Shown piece by piece: positions 38,201-47,300 of a stretch of DNA of 64,000 bases. The DNA is taken from assembly GCA_916700875.1 (NCBI GenBank), contig CAKAKS010000068.1:27559253-27623252 (forward strand), given 5' to 3'. This DNA comes from Sebastes aleutianus (Eukaryota; Chordata; Actinopteri; Perciformes; Sebastidae). The notes below the pieces were generated by a model, which made no database searches, was not told the origin of the DNA, and worked only from the letters and a program-made list of their open reading frames with translations. How positions within the stretch are numbered: position 1 is the first letter of the stretch; every line of letters starts with the position of its first letter. The translations under genes were made by a program, and so were the position numbers.

Positions 38201-38704
38201 ATCATTCGACCTGTGTTTTTCATCAGATAATGATGATTTATGTGAAAACAAAGACTTTTCGGAGACTAAAACTGGCCTAAAACATTTTGAGTTGTTGTCG
38301 AATAAACTAAACTAAAACTATGAAGGATAAAAATGACTAAAATGGGACTAAAACTAATAAGCATTTTCGTCTTAAGTCTAAGACTAAATCTAAAATAGCT
38401 GCCAAAATTAACACTTTTGCTCTCTTTATCTTCCTTGATGTGTTTACACCGTGCGAGTTGAGTTTTGATTCCCTTCATTTCTCCGTAGCGCCCGGCGTTG
38501 GATGCAGTCCACTGCTCTCTCCGCCTGTTGGCTTCCAGTGCCTCGCGGTTGCAGGTGGAGTGCCGTAAGGCAGGGCCCTCGGAGCCCGGGGGCCCTGCGG
38601 TGGACTACCAACTCCTCACTCAGCAGGTCATCCAGTGCGCCTACGACATCGCCAAGGCTGCCAAGCAACTGGTCACCATCACCACTCGCGAGAAGAAACA
38701 GTGA
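18061..38704 (+). CDS. git1: ARF GTPase-activating protein GIT1
   Basis: Scaffold and ArfGAP that joins PIX, PAK and paxillin at focal adhesions, endosomes and synapses. Exons: 18061-18112, 23467-23600, 23970-24082, 25166-25271, 25640-25726, 25830-25960, 26086-26180, 26311-26353, microexon 27105-27131, 27953-28001, 28482-28554, 29303-29400, 30393-30504, 31035-31159, 32804-32956, 34075-34431, 35624-35704, 36123-36199, 37239-37400, 37615-37678, 38489-38704. They sum to 2,355 nt, 784 residues (775 without the microexon); every junction keeps phase. Domains: ArfGAP zinc finger with Cys11, Cys14, Cys31, Cys34 and the arginine finger Arg39 (HRSLG); ankyrin repeats about 130-230; Spa2-homology repeats about 265-360; coiled coil about 425-480; glycine-rich insert in exon 16 (residues 467-585); C-terminal paxillin-binding FAT-like helices about 660-784, ending TREKKQ. 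Short diagnostic stretches (ISIVKHLRH, SMDSSDLSDG) favour GIT1 over GIT2. Compared with human GIT1 as I recall it, a segment around DDAIYSVHVP is missing. Confidence 0.97.
18430..18790. repeat. AGCTTAGCATT-type short tandem repeats in git1 intron 1
   Basis: Between 18,448 and 18,556 the units TTAGCTTAGCA and TTAGCTACACG alternate many times; a smaller cluster of the same GCTTAGCTTAACGTTAGCTA motif lies at about 18,735-18,775. AGCT/TTAGC-rich clusters are common in fish introns and UTRs. An ATT run lies at about 18,594-18,612. Confidence 0.8.
18880..20235. repeat. Six-unit tandem repeat (about 200-270 bp period) in git1 intron 1
   Basis: The landmark (A)AAGGAGCAAATTCATTT recurs near 18,958, 19,156, 19,374, 19,583, 19,852 and 20,062, giving spacings of about 198, 218, 209, 269 and 210 bp. 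Each unit also holds TTTATTTCACTGTTCCACAC (or a decayed form), AAGTGGCACATTTAACCTAA and a CATGAAATAGGTATGACCAC line. Units 4 to 6 are closest to each other. I do not recognise the unit as a named transposon. Confidence 0.9.
23108..23200. repeat. Two-copy 46-bp tandem duplication
   Basis: GAGAAAAGAGGACTAAA...GACTTGACCTTGAAT is immediately followed by a slightly diverged copy (GAGAAAAGAGGACTAAA...GATTTGACCTTGAGC). It lies in git1 intron 1, about 270 bp before exon 2. Confidence 0.8.
24821..25130 (+). mobile_element. Degenerate tRNA-derived SINE in git1 intron 3
   Basis: Seen: a pol III B-box-like line (GGTTCAAGTCC at about 24,858), the line CTTGAGCAAAGCAATGAACCCCTAAC, and the tail GGGATTAATAAAGTACTTAT. 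Fish SINEs of tRNA origin share the 'TTGAGCAAGACACTGAACCCC' and 'GGGATTAATAAAGTA' lines. Internal decay is heavy. The element ends only about 35 bp before exon 4. Confidence 0.75.
27105..27131 (+). other. git1: git1 27-nt microexon (probably alternative)
   Basis: Between exons 8 and 10 a stretch bounded by CCAG and GTATCT fits phase 2 in and 2 out, and encodes ARPKCPTQ plus split codons (reading RARPKCPTQ then SLDL). Human GIT1 has, as I recall, RSRQKCMSQ inserted at the same place in one isoform. Exons 8 and 10 also join in frame without it, so both isoforms would be readable. Confidence 0.85.
28947..28990 (+). other. Candidate cryptic (poison) exon in git1 intron 11
   Basis: A long pyrimidine tract ends TTCCTTCAG at 28,946 and is followed 44 nt later by a consensus GTAAGT donor (28,991). 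The insert would be open at the incoming phase (reading AVAVKLCFLTEAPQ) but shifts the frame of exon 12 onward and gives a stop within exon 13. This is inferred from splice-site strength only. Confidence 0.35.
29012..29261. repeat. Two CA microsatellites in git1 intron 11
   Basis: Pure or nearly pure CA runs at about 29,012-29,055 and 29,203-29,261, separated by about 150 bp of unique DNA. The longer one ends about 40 bp before exon 12 (29,303), so its length could affect the splice acceptor region. Confidence 0.9.
32222..32629. mobile_element. hAT-like MITE, 408 bp, in git1 intron 14
   Basis: Termini TAGGGCTATCAA and TTTGACAACCCTA are near-perfect inverted repeats, and the insertion is flanked by the perfect 8-bp duplication GTAAAAAC (32,214-32,221 and 32,630-32,637). 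The inside shows the AATCGCAAATTAAT and GCATTAATGCGTTAA lines common in fish hAT MITEs. The intact target duplication suggests a relatively young insertion. Confidence 0.9.
36328..36839. mobile_element. TTAA-flanked MITE, 512 bp, in git1 intron 18
   Basis: The left end AGGCATACTATGCAGGA and the right end TCCTGCATAGTATACCCTTT form an inverted repeat of about 17-20 bp, with TTAA on both outer sides (36,324-36,327 and 36,840-36,843). The interior contains a CpG-rich patch near 36,600-36,680. Same TTAA logic as the elements at 16,223 and 49,356 but a different terminal sequence. Confidence 0.8.
37735..38425. mobile_element. Non-autonomous DNA transposon in git1 intron 20
   Basis: The right part carries the ACTAAAATGGGACTAAAACT, ATTTTCGTCTTAAGTCTAAG and CAAAATTAACACTTTTG lines, and the left part the GTCGTTGACGAAAAAGAC and GACTTTTCGGAGACTAAAAC type lines, both familiar from a widespread fish element family. 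Exact termini and target duplication are not clear to me, so the limits are approximate. Confidence 0.55.
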
Positions 38705-41700
38705 CCCAACAAGTGCATGGATGGATGGACGGAGAGGGAAGAGGGAGAGAGAGCGGATCAACGCATGGGTGGGCTAAGAGGGATGGGAGGGGCTTCTAGG
38801 AGAGGAAGAAAACCTGATCACACTATGGATGGGAGAACGAGGGAGGAGGAGTGATCGGGAGAATGATGGGCGCAATGAGGAAAGGAAAAGTTTGGAATAT
38901 GCATGGAAAAGGAATTGATTGTTCAGTAGAAACACTACAGAGGACTGAAAAAGGAGAAATTCCACAAGTGTGGAAGTGAAAGTAGGGAAGGACAAGTGGA
39001 AAGATCCAACATGGGAACTACAGCCTGCTGCAACCTAAATAAACTGTTGGAATCAGATGTGTATAATAAACCGCTTAAACTGTGATAAGCATACGTGAAC
39101 GACAATGGTGGCGATGTACAGCGAACTGGAACCGGAGATGTTACCGCTTTATTTATTCCTCACCTGGTCACTCGTCATCCCTCCCTCTCCCTGTTTACCT
39201 GAGCTCGGGAGTGAGGAAGTGAATGCTGCGAGAGAGGGAAGTAGATAGACCGAACCTCGACGTACTCCACGCCATCTCCGTCCTGTGGAGTCAGGACTTT
39301 CTCTCCTCTGCCCCTCTCTCTCCTTCCAACCAGACGCGAGGCCCCTCTGTCTCCCATCCCGTCCCAGACAGGATGCGCTTGCGGAGCAGAGAAGGACCCC
39401 CTGGGTACCCATCCATCTCCACCCCACTCATCACCCCACCCAGGATCTCAGATGCTTCCTCCTGGGTTAGCTTTGACAGGGGGCTCCAGCTTTTCTCCGA
39501 CCCGTCGCCCCCCTGTTGTTGGCGGTACACAGCATGATCTGGCATGTTTTAATTTCTCTCCTCTCTCTTCTTTTAATTTTTTTTTTTTTGTTTGTTTGTT
39601 TTTTAAATATGCAGATTGGTTTGGTCTGCACCTCCTGAGGACAAACTGACTTACACAAACAAAACACTTACACTGGAATAATTGTGACTTATTGTTGTTT
39701 ATCATGCCTATTGTTTTTTCTTTTGTATTGATATTTTTACTGACTGTCATCTTGATTTAACTGTTGTTATGTATGTTTATTTTATTGTCTCAAATATGAT
39801 TCTCATTTAGTGGAATAGGGAGACAGGTGGGAGTATGTGCTCAACTGGGATTTAAGTAAACATGTACACACATATATGAGAAATAACCTGTGAAATGGTT
39901 CCTCAACATTTCTCAAGCACTCCTTTTCTGGGCGACAGCTGAGGTTTTTTTTTTTTCATGTTGATGTGATGTGTCCTGTGGCCAAGGGGTTGAACAGTTG
40001 CCAAAGGGGAGAGGGTGTTGGGGGGGAGATTTGTTTCTGGTTTTGATTTTCTGTCAGACCGAAAGCCCCTTGGTGCATTATGACAGAACCTGGATCAAAA
40101 TACTTGTTTCATGCATCCTCAGCTGTCTTTTTTGGACTTCTCTTACAATTTGCCTCATTTAACAGAGCCAGTGGAATCATCTCAGAATCAATCTCATATT
40201 TCATATTTGCTGTGCCAAGCAGGATAATATTTGGTCCAGTTTGTGTATGAGGATTAACTCCCCCCTAGTCTATTTACATGGCAGGAGTGCTCCTGAGTGC
40301 TTGTATTACACAGCAGCCATTATTTGCATGCATGGTATCAGTCACATTAAGTTGATACACGTACTGGTATGTTACAGTTAAGCTTTAAGTAGTCCTGTGG
40401 AAAGCACCGGATCCAGATCTGGCAACCTGGAAAAGTAAATATGACGAGAGATACTCGTCATTGCATCATTTCATATGAGAATGTACGCCCATTTGAAATG
40501 GATTCAACCACCTCAGGTGTGCTCGATGTAGTTTGCCATGTATTATGTTCACTTTTTCGACTGTCTGGCAAGCACAATCAAGCCCACGTTCTGTTTTTTC
40601 TGATTGATTCTCTGTCACGGCCTGCTGATCTGGGCCACAGAAGTTGTCACTTCTGGCTCACTGTCTCTGGACTCTGCCAATGGGAGACAGCATTGGGAAC
40701 AAAGATGTTTCTTTTGTTTTTATATTTTTGTTTTTCAAAAAAGACAGCGCACTTAACCTACTGTAGGTTTAAAGCTTGTTGTACTGTGCCGAACAAATAT
40801 GGTCATATCTGTAACACAAAGGATGCAGATGGGATCTAAAAAAGTCTTTCCTAGCTGCCAGGAGGACCGTCCTCTTCTAGTTTAGATTCACCTCTGACCC
40901 TTCTCCAAAGTGTTTGTGGCTTTAATAGTTGGTTGATCTTGCGTTGGTATATTGTGTAATCAGGCTCGGTGCTCAGAAAGCCACATTAAATTTACTAGCC
41001 TGAAACATTGACCTCATCCTTCAAACAGCTGTTGCATCTCAATTTCTTTCTTTTTTCTCGTATTGCTGCCTTTTAGCAAGAAGCAATTAGACCTTAATTA
41101 GCCCCAAACACTTTGAGAGACTGATGCTAGATCACCTTCAGCACTTCTCTGTCCACTTTATTCATGTTAATTTTTCACCCCCCCCCCCTCCCCCGTCATC
41201 ACTCGGGGTCTCTGACTGTCAGTGTTCGTCAGTCTCTCACACAGTTGCACACATGCCTCTGAAGGGGAGAGTGGATTGTTTGTTCTGTTCCCTGTCAAAA
41301 CAAATCATGTCCAGAAGACTCATGAAATGTATCATTGTTTGATATCGGATGCCTTTTGGACATTATCATCATCTCCTGTTTGACTGGCTGAGTTACAGCG
41401 ATGTTGTACTGACTGCTGAAACAACACAAATACTTCCACACACACACACAAACGCACGCAAAGGGGGCCAGCAGAAAAGCTCGCTCCCTTCAATCATGAT
41501 CGCCCAAGTTTTAGACTAGAGCCATATATATGAACATATATTTTCATGCTATATTTTATATTAAGCTATATGTTAGGGTTATGTCCGCGAGATATTTATG
41601 TCTATTTGTTGGCCCAAGTGGGCTTCAGGCTACGGGATCTGTTCACCAAATCGTCAGTCAGCTCTTCAGTCTTGACACCAATGTACTTGTAGATATTTTA

Positions 41701-42495
41701 AGTCTTGTGAGTATGGTTATGCTGTGGTATTACCCCCCTTTTATGTAGTTATATTGTACATATTCATGATCCTACTAGAATCCGCAGGAAGCAAAGAGCG
41801 AGAACGGCAGTTTGACGTAGGCGATTACTCGGCGGTGTTGGTCTGAGTTGCACTATTTTCAAACACCAGCTGGGTGACGTAGGATCTACATTATGTACTG
41901 CACTCTCCCAAAGGTTTTAGTTCAAGTACATTAGGTGCAGGATGCAGGGTTTGATTCGGGATGGGGCAATAGGAAAGGTCTGAAGCACACTTAGGCTTAG
42001 CACTACAGTCATCTCAAAATGTCGGGAGGACGGTCTAAAACGCACATGGCCTCGTCCTTCCCCGAGTTGGTAGACACTACGTAGTATGAATGTTAAATGC
42101 TTCCGTCAGTTCATGTCAAAAAACACACTTTCTACACCTTCATGTCCAAGATTCAGCACATTCTCTCCTACATCAAACACACACCCTCAACTTATCAGTT
42201 GGACCAAGCCTTCTACAAAGTACAAACATTAAATCTGCAGCCGGTGAATTATACACACACACTTCTGATAGGCAGCCATTGGCAGTGCACTGTGGCCTGT
42301 ACTGTTGCTGTCCCTGTGTTTCTTCACAGCTCCACACTTTGGGAGATGGGTGATGGGAGAGTTATCTTTTAACAGAAGACGTTAAAAACTGTATAAAGTA
42401 GAAAGAAAACAAGGACTTAAAACAGGTCAATCGTAATGGAAACTCATAAGCTGTACATTTGTAATAAAATAGTAAAACAAGTCAATTGTGCTGGA
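38705..42495 (+). other. git1: git1 3' UTR (inferred extent)
   Basis: No protein-coding signal appears after the git1 stop. Polyadenylation hexamers AATAAA lie at 39,038 and 39,065 (short form) and at 42,473-42,478 (long form, about 3.8 kb UTR). The long form is plausible because the DNA in between is low in repeats and has long T runs. The 132-codon open frame at 40,441-40,839 has no recognisable family. Confidence 0.5.
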
Positions 42496-43174
42496 TCTGT
42501 CTGCATGTTTCTTCCTACTGTATGGATGCCCACTCTGATGGGGACAAATGTGTATTATTTAAATGTGTAAGGACAGTTTCAGTCAAGACTGAGTTGAGAC
42601 TGTTGGTGAGCGTCTGTCCCCCTAGTTTTTGCAGTGTGTCCCGCACTGTTGGCTCTAGTCTGCTTGTATTGGAGGTTTTTGGGCTGATTCAGCATGTTGA
42701 GTTGGCGGTGGAGCCCATCGGTGGGAAGTAAAAACATAACGAGTGATGGTGTTGCCATTTTTAGCAAAGAGAAAGGAAAAAGTGCACCATGCTGAGGTCA
42801 TGAAATGCTACTTGGCATAAGGAGCAACAGATTTTGTAATGTTACATTGAGTTTAATTAAATCAGTAAAAAATCAAAACAAGCAATGATTTTATAAACTC
42901 TGATCACGTCTTTTTACTCCCTGATAAAGGTTTTATATCATGCCGTCAACCTACATTGTTGTTTTTGCTTAAATTTGATGTTTCAAGACTTTTCTTAAAT
43001 ACGTGACATTTTTGGGATTTGTTACTTATTTTTGTTCATAATGCCAGATTTAATTAGTCGCCTCGCGTGGGAATATTTTTCAAATTGCTGCTGTTAAAGG
43101 TCATTCATTCTTTTATTTTGTTGAGCTGGTTCTACACAGAGCCCTCAGGTTCCTAATGAAGACAATCCAGCCAC
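42496..43174. other. Short spacer between convergent git1 and tp53i13
   Basis: About 0.7 kb between the last plausible git1 poly(A) signal and the last plausible tp53i13 poly(A) signal (AATAAA on the minus strand, 43,191-43,196). I see no gene, RNA or repeat here. Confidence 0.4.
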
Positions 43175-44342
43175 TGTTGGTGCTAAAGCTTTTATTTCCA
43201 TTAACAAGTTCTAGAAAAAAACGACAACCTCGTAGAAAAAGTATGTAGTTACAATATTACCACTAAACCCCACCATAGCATACATACATTTCATTCCTCA
43301 ATCAAATAAGGCCTTATTTTTATCCTGATCAGTGCATATCTTTGTAACAGTTCTGTGAAACAACACATTTAAGAACGACAAATTTGCTTATGGTGTTAAA
43401 AGATATGAGAAAATATCCAGCTGTTTCAAACAACACACTCAACACTTCTGTCAAGGAATTTATTGTCCTTGAAAATCCTTCTCTAAAGTCTGTCCAAAAA
43501 CTGTCTTCAAAATGCAGCTGTTCACATGTTCGTACCATTTAATGACAACGCGCACTGCACAGTGTTGCTTAGAACAGCAACTTACATATTCACAAAATAA
43601 ACCTTCTCAGATCAAAGCTACATGATACTACTATTTATAAAAAACAATCCTTGGATAGAAAAGTGGAGACTTCATATTGATTGTGATACATAGAGTGAGC
43701 AAAATAAGGCGTATACACTGTGTGATGTGTAGGAGAGCATGATCAGACGATGGAAGTCGTACAAATATATACAAAATTGCTGGTCACTTAATAAAACCTG
43801 AGGGCTTGTCTTTGTACTCTTTGATGTATTGATTATAGGGATGTCCTGATCCAGAACCACATGACTGATGAGGGCTGTGTAAGCTTGCGTCAATAGGGCT
43901 ATACACTAGCCTCTTTTGTGAATATTCCTTGATGCTTGTGACTGTAGTTTTGGACTACTAAATGTTAAATCTATGACATGTTTATGCAATTTGTTAAATA
44001 ATTTGCCTCTTAGTTCTGGTTTTTCATAATAAAACTAATTTTGGATGGTCAAAAAATCACAAGGAGAAGTAGATACTAATTGAAAAAACCCAAATTTGAG
44101 ACATCCTCTGTCAAATCACTCTGTACCCAATCAATTTGGACACAAGATCTAACTGACCCTTGAGCAGCTTTGTGGCATTTCAGCTTCAGCTGTCAGGTTA
44201 TCCAGCGACTTTTTTGATAGAGGTGGTCCAGTCCAGCTCTATCAGATAAACAGCACAGATTAATGCAATTATTGTCCACTCTTCACCTCCTCCATGTGCA
44301 ATGAGACTTGGGGGCCTTCTTGGGGATGTTTCCTTCACTTTT
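43175..44342 (-). other. tp53i13: tp53i13 3' UTR (inferred extent)
   Basis: Downstream of the tp53i13 stop on the minus strand there is no further coding signal. The minus-strand AATAAA at 43,191-43,196 followed by AGCTTTAGCACC is a plausible end. Length about 1.15 kb. Confidence 0.4.
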
Positions 44343-47300
44343 CTATGGATCTTCATCTGAGCTGGAGGAGCTGGGTAGAAGAGCACACTCCTGTCGTCTG
44401 CCCCTTTTCCGCCTCTTGTTTGATATTCGTAGCCTCCTGCGGATCACATCTAGAGGACACACACAGATAGAAACACACAAAAAAATTAATTAAACTGCTT
44501 AAGAATAAACAAAGTCACCTTGCTCCACCTAAGAGGTTATGTTTATGGTTTTATCTGTCTGTGTTGATTAGCAAGATCTCTTAAAAATGACTTGAAACTA
44601 GGCATAGGCTGAGGAAGAACTGATTAGTTAGCTTTTTTTTTTCATCGATCAGTTAGTTTGTGTTATTGTGTGACTTTGGTTAGTTCGGGTTCACCAAAGT
44701 CACACAATAGCACAAACAAACTAACCGATCGAGGCAGCGATAGACAAGCAAGCCCCGTGTTCTGCGAGGTAAAATTACAGTTTTTAATCGATGGAGTCTG
44801 GTGGCTTTGGCGAGAGCATAGATGGATACAACGGCTTCAGTTCCCCGTCGGAAAGGGCTGTCTGACGGCAAGGTAAAGCAGTGAAAATATTCTAAATATA
44901 GAGTACACTGATATAGATTTTTTAGGTGAGCCTTTCTTTTAGGTGGCTGAAATACATTTTGCTGCCGGCCCCGTCCACAGCAGTACATTGCTTTGGTTCT
45001 GTGTGGTAACTCCTGTCTGCTTCTCCAAGCTGGGGGCGTGCCGACCGTCATCTACTGTAGGTAACACACCAACTATGGATGAGTACCTCATACAACCCCA
45101 CTTCAAAACACCCAAACTATCCCTTTAAGATGACCAAACTAGGATTGGTCAGAGGATTAAGTCATCTCTCTGGTTATTGAACCCTGCGTGGTCCACCTAC
45201 CTGCCACACTGTCGTAGTCCTGCTGTGGGTTGTGCCAGTAAAGGCTGGGCATGGTCCTCCAGTGGCGGTACAGGCGTGTGTGAAGCACTGACACGGCAAG
45301 GAGAATCAGCAGGAAGCCCAGTGCTGCTGCTGCCCACACCGCCTCGTCTGTCCTGGGGGTGCTCGGAAACCCCTTATTCATAACAGCGGCCCCTGAGCCC
45401 TCTGATTGAGATGTGGAAACAGAATCAAAGCCAATCTGGTCACTTTTGTGGTGAGAGTGCGTGTCACTGTGTGTTTGCGTATCTTCCAACTCTCTCTCTT
45501 TAACATCTACTACTTCATTATCCTTCACCGCGCCATCGGCTCTGTTGTCTTTATCAAAGTTTGTCTCTTTAGGGACGTTCTCTTTCAGGCTGTGTTTAAC
45601 AGAGTCTTTGTCTCTCTGTTTGGCTGAGTCTGTACCTTCATCTTTGAATCTGAGGGCCAGGGCTTCAGGCCTGGTAGTATCATGTTCATTGTTCACACCA
45701 TCTGCAAGAGCATCCAACCCAGCAGAGGGGTTTGGCTTCCTGAGATCAGTATGTTTAGGACTGGGCTGCTGTACTGCTTTCTGTAGCCGGCTTTTCTGAG
45801 ATCCAGAAGCCCTGAATCCTAAAGAATCACTTCTATGTATAGTCTCAGACCCCAAAGGAATTGTGGGCCTGGGTACCATGCCCTGATTTGTATTTTGGAT
45901 CTTTGACTGAGAATGAGCTTCCCTGGGACCTGGAGAATCTGAGGGGGTCCTTTTCCCCGAAGGAGAATCTGCCGACGGTCCAAGTGTGCTGTCGTAGTTC
46001 TGGACGTCGTTCTCATCCTTAACATTCTCCTCTTTTTCTCTAAGGGCAGCTCTTATCTGCCTGCTTTTACCTTCCTCTTCCTTCCTCCAGATTTCATTCT
46101 TCATGTTGGGCTCTAGCTCTGTCTCCATCGCTCCATTCAGCAGAGAAGAGATGGTTTGCTCACAGCATTGCCTCAGAGACTCCTGGGGATTTACAATAAC
46201 AGCTACTTAGTAGAGACATGAACTACAAGACTACTGAAATGACTCTTTTATTCTGCTTCTACTGCAGCACATGTCAAATTACAAAAACAAACAAAATCAG
46301 CTAAGTCATCAGTAAAGTCTCCAAACCTTTATTTCTAAGTGCAAGTATCCATCTGGATATCCATCTTGCTGCTCGGCTGACCAGGTTAACAGCAGGTTGT
46401 ACTTCTCGCTCTGGCTCACACCAATTAACTTATTTCTTGTGGATGCTGTGGTCTCCAGCCAACCACAGATGTCTGAAGAGGATATGGTGGACAGCTCCAA
46501 GGTGTGACCCCACGACACAAGGGCTAATGGCTGAACACAAATCAATGAGTTGTCAAGTATTAAATTAATCGCCAACTATTTTGATTTGAGTAATTTTTGA
46601 GATATAAAGTCAAAATTCTCTGATTCCAGCTTCTTAAATGTGAATATTTCCTGGTTTCTTTACTCCTCTATGACAGTAAACTGAATATCTTTGAGTTGTG
46701 GACAAAACAAGACATTTGAGGACGTCATCTCGGGCTTTGAGAAAAACTGATTGACATTTTTCATCCGTTTCTGACATTTTATAGACCAAACAACTAATCG
46801 ATTAAACAAGAAAAATAATCGACAGATTAATCAATAATGAAAATAATAATCGTTAGTGGCAGGCCTAGTTTGTCTCACCATGTGTTTACTGAGCTGCAGA
46901 TGGGAGGTAATGACGTAGTCTGGCAGACAGGAGCGGGCCAGTTCAGACAGAAGTAGACGATCGTGGAGAGGAGCACAGGGATGGTAGAGCAAAACAGTAG
47001 CTCCGTGCTGGAAAATAAACACAAACGCAAATACACACGTGTGACTCTCCTCGTCTCCACCCTCTTCCATTACCACAGCGTTTCCACCAATTTGGTTTTC
47101 GCCAACAGTTATGACACAGTGACTAAGACTAAGTGCTAACAATAATGTCAATATTGTGTTCCCTCCTTTTTTATTAATAATGTTTTTCAGCTGACAAATA
47201 TTCCTCAGGGGAAATGTCTGGGTTCATCTGTGGAAAAGAAAAACAGCTGATGATAAGCACCAACTAATGTGTTAAACCTGCTGTGATCTCCAGTACATTC

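Noticed and set aside
40441..40839. 132-codon open frame downstream of git1
   Set aside because: No family resemblance and no splice context; it lies in the likely git1 3' UTR.
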